From: an uncultured Oscillospiraceae bacterium
Lineage (GTDB): Bacteria; Bacillota; Clostridia; Oscillospirales; Oscillospiraceae
Length of the DNA stretch: 6,790 nt
Direction: 5' to 3'
Assembly: GCA_900754965.1 (NCBI GenBank)
Contig: CAAEEO010000061.1
Coordinates: forward strand, 1 to 6,790
In this document: one piece after another, positions 1-6,209 of the stretch
Layout of the letters: each line of letters opens with the position of its first letter
Numbering within the stretch: the first letter of the stretch is position 1
Program-made: the position numbers and the translations under genes
The notes under the pieces: generated by a model
Seen by the model: the letters and a program-made list of their open reading frames with translations, nothing else
Told to the model about the DNA's origin: nothing
Databases searched by the model: none

Positions 1-20
1 ACAATGGGCGGTGAGGAAAC

Positions 21-779
21 ATGAAACTGCTGCTCATTGCCGGACACGGGAACGGCGATCCGGGGGCCGTTTCAATCATTGACGGTAAGTCGTACCGGGA
101 GGAGAAAGAGACCCGCACGGTTGTATCAGCGCTGCGGGAGGCTCTGACCGGGTATTCCGGTTTGGAAGTGACCGTATACCCGGAAAACAAAAACGCCTTC
201 GAGGACGGACAGTTTGGCTCCACGGCACAGCAGATCTATTTGGCAGAGTTTGACCTTGTGATTGAGGTGCATTTCAACTCCGCTGCAAAAGACGCAGATG
301 GTAACGGAAAGACCACCGGTGTGGAGTGTTTTGTCCCCGCTGCTGAAAAGGCTGTGAGATTGGAAAGTGGGATATGTCAAAACATTTCTTCATTGGGTCT
401 GCGGAACCGTGGGGTGAAGAAGTATAACTGGGCAGTGATTAACCGCGCCCGAAAGGCCGGATGCCACGCCTGCCTGCTGGAAGTGTGCTTTATCGACGAC
501 AAGGACGACATGGCGGTGTATCTGGCCAAGAAAACAGAGATCGCCCAGGCGATTGCCCGGGCGGTAGGGGAAACCTATCATCTGGAAAAGGAGGACGAGG
601 ACGACATGAAACGGTACAACAGCATGGCCGAAATCCCTGCATGGGGACAGGAGGCCGTGAAGAAACTGGTGCTGGCCGGAAAGCTGAACGGCAAGGGCGC
701 TCCGAAAGATGCCCAGGGTTATCCCACAGATATGGACCTGAGCGAGGATATGCTGCGGCTGATTGTGATGCTGGGGTAA
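21..779 (+). CDS. N-acetylmuramoyl-L-alanine amidase, phage endolysin type (Amidase_3 fold)
   Basis: This 252-residue protein should cut the bond between N-acetylmuramic acid and L-alanine in peptidoglycan at the end of a phage lytic cycle. The Amidase_3 zinc-binding pattern is visible: His9 in AGHG, Glu27 or Glu28 in YREE, His84 in VHFN, and the catalytic Glu154 in LLEVCF. The catalytic domain covers about residues 1-186. An acidic linker (about 188-195) leads to a C-terminal domain (197-252, with WGQEAVKKLV and LSEDMLRLIVML) of the kind found in clostridial phage endolysins and thought to bind the cell wall. There is no signal peptide, which fits holin-dependent release. The ATG follows a GTGAGGA ribosome site by a few bases. 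A TGA at 12-14 could end an upstream gene, where a holin would be expected, but too little is visible to say. The gene stops 43 bases before the 3' end of a tRNA gene, suggesting a prophage edge. Family assignment is firm; phage origin is inferred from architecture and position. Confidence 0.92.
   Translation: MKLLLIAGHGNGDPGAVSIIDGKSYREEKETRTVVSALREALTGYSGLEVTVYPENKNAFEDGQFGSTAQQIYLAEFDLVIEVHFNSAAKDADGNGKTTGVECFVPAAEKAVRLESGICQNISSLGLRNRGVKKYNWAVINRARKAGCHACLLEVCFIDDKDDMAVYLAKKTEIAQAIARAVGETYHLEKEDEDDMKRYNSMAEIPAWGQEAVKKLVLAGKLNGKGAPKDAQGYPTDMDLSEDMLRLIVMLG
588..608 (+). promoter_or_regulatory. Candidate internal ribosome binding site and ATG start inside the endolysin gene
   Basis: AAGGAGG at 588-594 and GAGG at 597-600 precede an in-frame ATG at 606-608, which is codon 196. 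Initiation here would give a 57-residue product (606-779) made only of the C-terminal domain, starting MKRYNSM. The start lies exactly at the linker between the two domains. Clostridial phage endolysins such as CD27L and CTP1L are known to make a C-terminal fragment, in part from a secondary translation start, and to assemble it with the full-length enzyme. The same arrangement is inferred here. The caveat is that GAGGACGAGGACGAC also encodes the acidic linker, so the purine richness could be incidental. Confidence 0.55.
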
Positions 780-786
780 AGAAAAT

Positions 787-823
787 AAAAAAAGACCTGC
801 AGTCTGTTGACTGCAGGTCTTTT
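787..823 (-). terminator. Intrinsic terminator of the tRNA-Gln gene
   Basis: The arms 790-804 and 809-823 are perfectly complementary (core GACCTGCAGTC) around a 4-base loop at 805-808. On the minus strand the hairpin is followed by a run of seven U. It starts at the base next to, or shared with, the encoded CCA end of the tRNA. On the plus strand only four T follow, so it may weakly end transcription from the endolysin gene as well. Confidence 0.88.
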
Positions 824-896
824 GGCAGCGGATGAAGGATTCGAACCCTCACGAACGGAGTCAGAGTCCGGTGTGCTACCTTTACACTAATCCGCT
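823..896 (-). tRNA. tRNA-Gln (anticodon CTG)
   Basis: Read on the minus strand, the cloverleaf is complete. The acceptor arm AGCGGAT (896-890) pairs with ATCCGCT (833-827). The D arm has a GTG(T)/(G)CAC stem. The anticodon arm CCGGA/TCCGT encloses the loop CTCTGAC with anticodon CTG (plus positions 862-864), reading CAG codons. The T arm GAGGG/CCTTC carries TTCGAAT in the loop. G73 and an encoded CCA complete the 3' end. The lowest anticodon-stem pair (27-43) is a C-U mismatch, and the T stem has one G-U pair. The gene has its own promoter and terminator, so it is a single-gene unit. Its 3' end faces the endolysin gene. Confidence 0.95.
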
Positions 897-909
897 ACGG
901 GCAAAAGTT

Positions 910-937
910 ATTATACACCATTTTCAGGATTTGTCAA
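910..937 (-). promoter_or_regulatory. Sigma-A type promoter of tRNA-Gln
   Basis: On the minus strand there is a perfect TTGACA (-35, 937-932) and a perfect TATAAT (-10, 915-910) with a 16-base spacer. The -10 lies 13 bases before the first base of the tRNA, leaving room for a short 5' leader. Such near-consensus boxes are typical of stable RNA genes. Confidence 0.9.
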
Positions 938-968
938 GAAAAAACTTTGGAAAATTTTATTTTTTTGG

Positions 969-1001
969 AAAAAGGCTCCGCAACCCAATGCGGAGCCTTT
1001 T
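969..1001 (-). terminator. Intrinsic terminator downstream of the ireB-like gene
   Basis: AAAAGGCTCCGCA (970-982) pairs perfectly with TGCGGAGCCTTTT (989-1001) around the loop ACCCAA. On the minus strand the GC-rich stem is followed by a U-rich tail. The hairpin lies 19 bases past the stop codon at 1021 and closes that transcript before the tRNA promoter. The flanking A and T runs would also let it act on the plus strand. Confidence 0.88.
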
Positions 1002-1020
1002 GAAATACCTGTTGAGACAC

Positions 1021-1263
1021 TCACTTTTCCAGATATGTGATCAGCAATTCCTGTAAAAGTTCGTCCCGATCCACCCGACAGATCAATGCACGGGCATTGT
1101 TATAATTGGTGATATATGTCGGGTCCTCGGAGATAATATATCCAACCAGCTGATTGATGGGATTGTAGCCTTTCACGAGCAGCGAATCATATACCGAAGA
1201 AAGAATCTCTTTGATCTCATTTTTGGTATCCAACGCGGCGAATTTTCTGGTAACATCTTCCAC
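1021..1263 (-). CDS. ireB: IreB family regulatory protein (UPF0297)
   Basis: The 80-residue protein is a clear UPF0297/IreB member, with the family signature KGYNPINQLVGYIISEDPTYI (central, about residues 31-51), then the NNAR motif and RDELLQELL near the C-terminus. In Enterococcus faecalis IreB is a small cytosolic dimer phosphorylated by the Ser/Thr kinase IreK, and it negatively affects intrinsic cephalosporin resistance. The same role here is an inference. The start is GTG at 1263-1261. The ribosome site AGGGAGGG sits 6 bases upstream, and an in-frame TGA at 1287-1285 with no other start codon in between leaves no alternative. Thr5 is the only threonine in the first eleven residues, whereas the E. 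faecalis protein has two phosphorylated threonines there. In Bacilli this gene normally heads a yrzL-yrrK(ruvX)-yrzB group; here a terminator and tRNA-Gln follow instead. The membrane-regulator gene lies 115 bases upstream on the same strand with no terminator between, so read-through is possible in addition to its own promoter. Confidence 0.9.
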   Translation of the reverse strand: MEDVTRKFAALDTKNEIKEILSSVYDSLLVKGYNPINQLVGYIISEDPTYITNYNNARALICRVDRDELLQELLITYLEK

Positions 1264-1312
1264 CGGTATCCCTCCCTTGACAGTTCATTTTTCTCTGAAG
1301 TTTATGTACTAT

Positions 1313-1341
1313 ATATTATCTCAAAAAATTGGCGCTGTAAA
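1313..1341 (-). promoter_or_regulatory. Sigma-A type promoter of the ireB-like gene
   Basis: On the minus strand TTTACA (-35, 1341-1336) and TAATAT (-10, 1318-1313) are separated by 17 bases. Transcription would begin near 1306, giving a leader of about 43 bases before the GTG start. Confidence 0.75.
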
Positions 1342-1378
1342 GGGGGGCAATATTACGCTTGCATTACAAATCGGTAAG

Positions 1379-2467
1379 TCAGTCCTCTTTTGCCGGCGTT
1401 TTCTCCTCCAGGCGGATGCATCCCACCAGAATGTACACCACTGCAATGACAATCCCCATGATGATCAGTTCCGGTCTGGCCTGCTGAAAGGCGTGATAGC
1501 GCTCCGGATTCAGATCAAAGTTGAAATCATAGATGGTGGTGGAAACATCGGAATAGGCCCGGAGCATTCCGGAGAGATTCACGGGAAAAGCAGCTGTGGC
1601 AATGGACATCAGCAGCGTGGCGGGGAGGAAGGAGGTCTGTCCTCTGCGTCGGAGCCAGAGGACGGACAGCAGCGTCAGCGCCAGGAGCAGACCGTAAAAA
1701 ATGGGCATTTGTCCGGCATAGAACCAAGTGGGCAGAATGCGGGTGTCTGCCAGGAACAGGCACCAGTATCCTGTGAGCAGCAAGGGAATGAGGGCGGGCA
1801 GCACCCGGGTGAGGGTGGGACGGGTCCAACGAATCTTCCACCCGAATTTTCCGCTGCCATGTTCATACAAGTGGATTCCATACCCAATCAGAACGGTCAG
1901 CACCAGGGCAGGCACGCCCTGTGCCATGAGCAGGGTGGTGGTGAACTGCGGGGTCTGCAGCGCTTGAAACAGATTGCTGGGGTCGGACATTGCATCGGCA
2001 TAGAGCAGTGGCAGGACGAGCTTTCCCACCATGCGGATATTGACAAACAGGAGCATGGTCAGATTACTCCATCGGAACCAACGGCTGTGATAGGTATAGT
2101 TTTTCTGAAGGTATACGCCATAGGCCATGGAGGACAGATACAAACCGTAGCAGAGGATCGTGGGGACGAACAGATTCAGAAGAAAGAAGAGAATGCCGCC
2201 GCCCAAAACAAAGGCGAAGGACAGCAGGTTCTGCCAGTCGGAGCGGTTCAGTGACCGCAGGGGCGGGGTTTCCCCCAAAAGGTCGTCAACGGTGACGCCC
2301 AGAGCTTTTGCCAGAGGGCCTAAGGTGGCCACATCGGGATAGCTGCCGCTTTCCCAACGGGAAACGGATTTGTTGGACACGCCCAGCTGATCAGCCAGAT
2401 CCTGCTGGGTCATATTTTTGGCTTTGCGGAGCTGTTTCAGACGCTCGCTGAATTCCAATTCGTTCAT
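1379..2467 (-). CDS. XRE-family helix-turn-helix regulator fused to a multi-pass membrane domain
   Basis: The 362-residue protein has an N-terminal Cro/C1-type DNA-binding domain (about 5-64) with the classic helix-turn-helix MTQQDLADQLGVSNKSVSRW at 19-38, followed by LAKALGVTVDDLL. After a short linker come about seven or eight hydrophobic segments, roughly at 81-100, 103-120, 135-156, 178-200, 221-240, 253-272, 280-300 and 334-351. The tail is charged. The protein is probably a membrane-anchored repressor or activator, but its signal and targets are unknown, and I recognise no named family for the membrane part. The ATG has an excellent site, AAAGGAGG, 7 bases upstream. No terminator is visible between this gene and the ireB-like gene. 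A palindrome and a repeated half-site in the upstream region may be its own operator. A transporter-coupled sensor is possible, but no ligand-binding motif is seen. Confidence 0.85.
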   Translation of the reverse strand: MNELEFSERLKQLRKAKNMTQQDLADQLGVSNKSVSRWESGSYPDVATLGPLAKALGVTVDDLLGETPPLRSLNRSDWQNLLSFAFVLGGGILFFLLNLFVPTILCYGLYLSSMAYGVYLQKNYTYHSRWFRWSNLTMLLFVNIRMVGKLVLPLLYADAMSDPSNLFQALQTPQFTTTLLMAQGVPALVLTVLIGYGIHLYEHGSGKFGWKIRWTRPTLTRVLPALIPLLLTGYWCLFLADTRILPTWFYAGQMPIFYGLLLALTLLSVLWLRRRGQTSFLPATLLMSIATAAFPVNLSGMLRAYSDVSTTIYDFNFDLNPERYHAFQQARPELIIMGIVIAVVYILVGCIRLEEKTPAKED

Positions 2468-2497
2468 GGGGATGCCTCCTTTATCGATGAAATTAAA

Positions 2498-2506
2498 GTC
2501 TCGCAG
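2498..2506. repeat. Half-site GTCTCGCAG, second copy of a candidate operator element
   Basis: This 9-base sequence is identical to 2573-2581, the left half of the nearby palindrome, 75 bases away. It lies just downstream of the predicted transcription start of the regulator gene, where a bound protein could block transcription. Confidence 0.5.
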
Positions 2507-2523
2507 GTCTGTTTTCTACTGTG

Positions 2524-2552
2524 ATGATAGCAGGAAATCGGTGGAAATGCCA
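2524..2552 (-). promoter_or_regulatory. Probable extended -10 promoter of the XRE/membrane regulator
   Basis: On the minus strand TGCTATCAT (2532-2524) is an extended -10 element. A weak TGGCAT (2552-2547) lies 17 bases further upstream as a poor -35, which is usual when an extended -10 is present. Transcription would start near 2517, about 50 bases before the ATG. Confidence 0.5.
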
Positions 2553-2573
2553 CCCCACACCCCGGGAAAATTG

Positions 2574-2588
2574 TCTCGCAGTGCGAGA
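2574..2588. promoter_or_regulatory. Perfect palindrome TCTCGCA-G-TGCGAGA, candidate operator
   Basis: Two 7-base arms (2574-2580 and 2582-2588) are perfectly inverted around one central base. The arm sequence recurs at 2499-2505, and these sites bracket the predicted promoter of the XRE-type gene. Short inverted repeats of this size are typical of XRE dimer operators, so autoregulation is plausible. The link to this regulator is inferred from position only. The site is followed directly by the pheT terminator, so it could alternatively be chance. Confidence 0.5.
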
Positions 2589-2595
2589 ATAGACC

Positions 2596-2633
2596 AAAAA
2601 AACGGCCATTTTCTCAGAAATGGCCGTTTTTTT
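2596..2633 (-). terminator. Intrinsic terminator of the pheST operon
   Basis: A7-CGGCCATTT (2596-2611) pairs with AAATGGCCG-T7 (2618-2633) around the loop TCTCAG, a 16-base-pair stem. On the minus strand the stem runs into seven U. It lies about 30 bases beyond the pheT stop. By symmetry it can work in both directions. Confidence 0.92.
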
Positions 2634-2638
2634 GGAAT

Positions 2639-2662
2639 GAGCCGGAACGGCTCTTTTTTTTT
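2639..2662 (+). terminator. Second hairpin with T-run facing pheT (plus-strand terminator)
   Basis: GAGCCG (2639-2644) pairs with CGGCTC (2648-2653) around GAA and is followed on the plus strand by nine T (2654-2662), overlapping the pheT stop codon. As an intrinsic terminator it points towards pheT and would stop transcription entering that gene from its 3' side. On the minus strand the hairpin has no U-run after it, so it does not end the pheST transcript itself. Confidence 0.65.
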
Positions 2663-5078
2663 ACCGCAGCACTGCGCCGCAGTCACTTTCCAGTGCGCGC
2701 AGAATGCTCTGCACATCGGCATCGGCCTCTTCACTGGTCAAACTCCGGTCATCGGCACGGAGGGTCAGATTGAAGGCCACGGATTTTTTCCCTTCGGGAA
2801 TGCCCACGCCGGTGTAGACATCGAACAGGGTCACTTCTTTCAGCAGTCCCTGTGCGCCCCGACGGATGGCTGCCTCCAGTGCGCCCACCGTCACGGTGCG
2901 GTCGCACATCACGGCAATATCCCGGGAAACGGAGGGGAACTTGGGCAGAGGGGTGTATTCCGGATCGGCGCCCATGGCCAGCAGAATCTCATCGAAACTC
3001 AGTTCTGCACAGTACAGTTCGCCGTCCACGCCGTAGTTCTGTGCCACCAGAGGGTGAATTTGACCGAACAGACCGATGCAGTCGCTGCCGGCCCACACCG
3101 TGGCGCAGCGTCCGGGGTGGTAGGAGGGATTGTCCGTGCAGGGCTCGAAGTGGACATCCTTTGCGCGAATCTGCTGCATCACAGCCTCAATCACGCCCTT
3201 CATGGAGAAGAAGTCCATATCCGGGCCGTAAGCACCCAGGGACAGCAGTTTGCTCTCCTCGGCCAGGCCGTCCTCTCTGCCGGGCAGGTAGATGCGGCCC
3301 AGCTCATACAGTTTGGCGGACTTATTCCGGTAGTTCCAGTTCCGGGTCAGGATCTCCAGCATAGAGGGCAGCACGGTGGTGCGCATGATGGAAGTATCCT
3401 CGCCCAGGGGGTTCAGAATCTTGAAACTGACACGGTTGGGACTGTCCTCCGGCCAACGGATTTTGTCATAATAGGTGGGGGAAATGAAGGAATAGGTGAT
3501 GATTTCGTCATAACCGCAGGCACGGCACACAGCCCCCAGCTGCTGTTCTAGAATCTGCTGCTTGGAGTAGCCGCCCTGGGTGGTCTGACCCCGCATCAGG
3601 GTGCAGGGAATGTTGTTGTAGCCATAGAACCGGGCCACCTCTTCGGCCAGGTCGGCAATGCCTTCCACATCGCCGCGCCAGGAGGGAATGATCACATCGG
3701 CGGGGCCGTTGGGGAAGTCATGCTGTGCGGTGACAATGTCCACCTGCTCCAGATACTGGTACATATCCACAGCGTCGATATCCGTGCCCAACAGAGCGTT
3801 GACCCGTTCGGGGTCCATGCGGATGACATGGGGCTGGGGCTGACGGTTGACAATATCGATCACACCGTCCACCACTTCACCGGCGCCCAGCATCTCCACC
3901 AGTTCACAGGCGCGGTCCACGGCGGGCAGCGTGTTCAGCGGATCCAGGCCCTTTTCGAATTTGGCGCTGGCCTCCGTGCGCATACCCAGAGCCAGGGCGC
4001 CCTTGCGGATGCAGGTGCCGTCAAAGTTTGCAGATTCGAAAACCACATCGATGGTGTCTTCCACGATTTCGCTGTTCTCGCCGCCCATGATGCCGGCCAG
4101 ACCCACAGCGCGGGTATCGTCGGCAATGACCAGATGGTTTGCAGTGAGTTTCCGGACCTGACCGTCCAGGGTGGTGAGGGTCTCGCCCTCCTGCGCCCGG
4201 CGGACGATGATCTTGCCGCTCTGCACATAGCGATAGTCAAATGCGTGCATGGGCTGGCCGTATTCCAGCATTACATAGTTGGTGATGTCCACAATGTTGT
4301 TGATGGGGCGCACACCCATGGCCCGCAGCCGCTCCCGCATCCACTTGGGAGAGGGGCCGATTTTCACATTCCGGACCATGCGGGCTGTGTACCGGGGGCA
4401 CAGATCCGCAGCAGGGGTCTCTACGGTGAGCAGGTCGGTGAGCACGCCCTGGGCGCCGCCTTTGACCACCGGCTCATGGAGGCGCAGCTCGGCGCCGAAT
4501 GTAGCGGCAGCCTCCCGGGCCAGACCGATGACGGACAGGCAGTCCGGGCGGTTGGGGGTGATCTCGAACTCTACCACATGGTCGTCCAGACCGACAGCGG
4601 TGCGGATGTCCTCGCCCACAGTCAAATCGGTCAGCTCAGGGTCGTCAGACAGAATCCAGATTCCGTCCTCATAGGCGGCAGGGAAGTCCCGCTGTTCCAG
4701 ACCCAATTCCGTGAAAGAGCAGAGCATACCGTCGGAAACGACGCCCCGGAGCTTTCCGGAGTGGATCTCTTTCCCGCCGGGCAGCAGTGCGCCGTCCAGC
4801 GCGGCGGGGACCAGGTCGCCCACCTTTACATTCTGCGCGCCGGTGACGATCTGGATCGGTGCCTGACGGCCTGCGTCCACCTGGCAGATCCACATATGGT
4901 CGCTGTCGGGATGCCGTTCCATGGACAGCACTTTGCCCACGACAACATTTACGATTTCTGCGCCCTGGTCCTCGGTGATCTCCACCTTGGAGCCGCTGAG
5001 GGTCATTGCCTCGGCAAATTCCTTGTCGGAGGCAGTTACAGTGACAAATTCATTGAGCCATTTTCTACTGAGATTCAT
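2661..5078 (-). CDS. pheT: Phenylalanine--tRNA ligase beta subunit
   Basis: PheT is the tRNA-binding and editing subunit of the cytosolic (alpha-beta)2 phenylalanyl-tRNA synthetase. At 805 residues it has the usual bacterial length and domain order. An N-terminal segment (MNLSRKWLNEFV) is followed by an EMAP-type OB tRNA-binding domain at about 40-150 (HPDSDHMWICQVD, then SDGMLCSFTELGL). The B3/4 editing domain is at about 212-385 (NNIVDITNYVMLEYGQPMHAFD, and GIMGGENSEI); His278 and Glu334 match residues known from the editing site that removes mischarged tyrosine. A B5 domain follows at about 409-482, then a catalytic-like core to about 700 (NPLGEDTSIMRTTVLPSML). The C-terminal FDX-ACB domain (711-804, FPSVSRDIAVM) binds the tRNA anticodon region. 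It starts 18 bases after the pheS stop, and its ribosome site AGGAAGGAG overlaps the last base region of that stop, which suggests coupled translation from one transcript. Confidence 0.98.
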   Translation of the reverse strand: MNLSRKWLNEFVTVTASDKEFAEAMTLSGSKVEITEDQGAEIVNVVVGKVLSMERHPDSDHMWICQVDAGRQAPIQIVTGAQNVKVGDLVPAALDGALLPGGKEIHSGKLRGVVSDGMLCSFTELGLEQRDFPAAYEDGIWILSDDPELTDLTVGEDIRTAVGLDDHVVEFEITPNRPDCLSVIGLAREAAATFGAELRLHEPVVKGGAQGVLTDLLTVETPAADLCPRYTARMVRNVKIGPSPKWMRERLRAMGVRPINNIVDITNYVMLEYGQPMHAFDYRYVQSGKIIVRRAQEGETLTTLDGQVRKLTANHLVIADDTRAVGLAGIMGGENSEIVEDTIDVVFESANFDGTCIRKGALALGMRTEASAKFEKGLDPLNTLPAVDRACELVEMLGAGEVVDGVIDIVNRQPQPHVIRMDPERVNALLGTDIDAVDMYQYLEQVDIVTAQHDFPNGPADVIIPSWRGDVEGIADLAEEVARFYGYNNIPCTLMRGQTTQGGYSKQQILEQQLGAVCRACGYDEIITYSFISPTYYDKIRWPEDSPNRVSFKILNPLGEDTSIMRTTVLPSMLEILTRNWNYRNKSAKLYELGRIYLPGREDGLAEESKLLSLGAYGPDMDFFSMKGVIEAVMQQIRAKDVHFEPCTDNPSYHPGRCATVWAGSDCIGLFGQIHPLVAQNYGVDGELYCAELSFDEILLAMGADPEYTPLPKFPSVSRDIAVMCDRTVTVGALEAAIRRGAQGLLKEVTLFDVYTGVGIPEGKKSVAFNLTLRADDRSLTSEEADADVQSILRALESDCGAVLR

Positions 5079-5096
5079 TGTTCCTACACTCCTTCC

Positions 5097-6122
5097 TTAA
5101 AACTGTTCCAGGAACCGCACATCATTTTCAAAAATCAGGCGCAGGTCGGCAATTTTGAACCGACGCATGGCCAGACGCTCCAGACCCATACCGAAGGCCC
5201 AGCCGGAGTACTCCTCCGGGTCGATGCCTGCCATCCGCAGCACATTGGGATGGATCATACCGGCGCCCAGCACCTCAATCCAGCCCTCGCCCTTGCAGGT
5301 GGGGCAGCCTACACCGCCGCACTTATGGCACTGCACATCCATTTCGCAGGAAGGCTCGGTGAAGGGGAAATGATGGGGACGGAACCGGGTCACGGTGCCG
5401 GGGCCGTACATCCGTTCCATCACGGTGTTCAGTGTGCCTTTCAGGTCGGCCATGGTCACGCCTTTGTCAATGACCATGCCCTCCACCTGGTGGAACATGG
5501 GGGAATGGGTGGCGTCCACTTCATCTTTGCGGTACACCCGGCCGGGGGCCAGAATGCGGATGGGCAGAGGCATGGTGTCCATGGCGCGCACCTGCATGGG
5601 ACTGGTCTGGCTGCGGAGCATGACCCGGCTGTCCTCATCAAAATAGAAAGTGTCGGACCAGTCGCGGGAGGGGTGGCCTTCCTCGGCGTTCAGACGGTCA
5701 AAGTTGTTGGTGGCTAGCTCCACTTCCGGGCCGTCCAGAACGGTGAATCCCATACCGACGAAAATGTCTTTGATTTCATCCAGTGCGATGTACATGGGGT
5801 GTTTGTGGCCCAGCTTGTGCGCCGTGCCGGGCATGGTCACATCCAGGGTTTCCTCTTCCAGCTGACGTTCCAGTGCCTTTTCGGCCAGAACCTGTTTCTT
5901 TTCCTCCAACTGCTGTTCCAGTTCGGCGCGGATCTCATTGGCCAGCTGTCCCATCACGGGGCGCTCTTCTGCGCTGAGTTTGCCCATCTGTTTGAGCACA
6001 GCCGTCAGTTCGCCTTTCTTTCCCAGGAACTTGACCCGGATGTTGTCCAGAGCGGCAGCGTCTTCCACGGTGGCAAGCTCTGCCAATGCTTTTTCTCTCA
6101 GTTCTCCCAAGAGCTGTTTCAT
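5097..6122 (-). CDS. pheS: Phenylalanine--tRNA ligase alpha subunit
   Basis: PheS is the catalytic subunit that activates phenylalanine with ATP and transfers it to tRNA-Phe. The ATG at 6122-6120 gives 341 residues, the normal length, and follows an AAAGGGAGA ribosome site. An open frame continues upstream through the T-box leader, but that part has no family similarity. The N-terminal helical arm (about 1-90, rich in Lys and Glu, with KFLGKKGELT) is the tRNA-contacting coiled coil. The class II core follows: DGPEVE and FDRLN, DTFY, LRSQTSPMQVR (169-179), the GRVYRKDEVDATHSPMFHQ region (194-212), the phenylalanine-pocket FPFTEPS (252-258), LGAGMIHPNV (285-294) and motif 3 GMGLERLAMRRF (311-322). 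Ala309 is the position that limits amino acid size in E. coli PheS. Cysteines 265, 268, 273 and 276 form a CxxC-x4-CxxC pattern like that in some PheS proteins and may bind zinc. It is co-transcribed with pheT and controlled by the T-box. Confidence 0.98.
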   Translation of the reverse strand: MKQLLGELREKALAELATVEDAAALDNIRVKFLGKKGELTAVLKQMGKLSAEERPVMGQLANEIRAELEQQLEEKKQVLAEKALERQLEEETLDVTMPGTAHKLGHKHPMYIALDEIKDIFVGMGFTVLDGPEVELATNNFDRLNAEEGHPSRDWSDTFYFDEDSRVMLRSQTSPMQVRAMDTMPLPIRILAPGRVYRKDEVDATHSPMFHQVEGMVIDKGVTMADLKGTLNTVMERMYGPGTVTRFRPHHFPFTEPSCEMDVQCHKCGGVGCPTCKGEGWIEVLGAGMIHPNVLRMAGIDPEEYSGWAFGMGLERLAMRRFKIADLRLIFENDVRFLEQF

Positions 6123-6175
6123 ACGATCTCTCCCTTTCGGTTGTTTACAAAGGATGCTGAACGGTATCGGGCAAT

Positions 6176-6209
6176 AAAAAAAGCCTCCGCCCCTACAAGG
6201 GACGAAAGC
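6176..6209 (-). terminator. T-box attenuator terminator before pheS
   Basis: On the minus strand GCTTTCGTCCCT (6209-6198) pairs over all 12 bases with AGGGGCGGAGGC (6194-6183) around the loop TGT, followed by seven U (6182-6176). The 5' arm contains CGTCCC (6204-6199), which is also needed for the antiterminator, so the two structures exclude each other. Confidence 0.93.

Noticed and set aside
1..14. Possible last codons of an upstream gene ending in TGA at 12-14, perhaps a holin
   Set aside because: Only four codons would be visible, so neither the frame nor the product can be supported.
1351..1366. Short repeat ATTAC upstream of the ireB promoter
   Set aside because: Two 5-base copies in AT-rich sequence are expected by chance, and no larger symmetry is present.
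1211..2254. A 347-codon plus-strand open frame opposite the XRE/membrane regulator
   Set aside because: The translation is Gln/Gly/His-rich with no recognisable fold, no good ribosome site, and it overlaps a well-supported gene and part of the ireB gene.
2418..3551. A 377-codon plus-strand open frame
   Set aside because: It is interrupted conceptually by the terminators at 2596-2662, lies opposite pheT, and has no domain similarity.
3720..5717. A 665-codon open frame on the plus strand opposite pheT and pheS
   Set aside because: It is antisense to two certain genes and crosses their junction, has a low-complexity His/Gly/Ala-rich translation without domains, and arises from GC-biased third positions that avoid stops.
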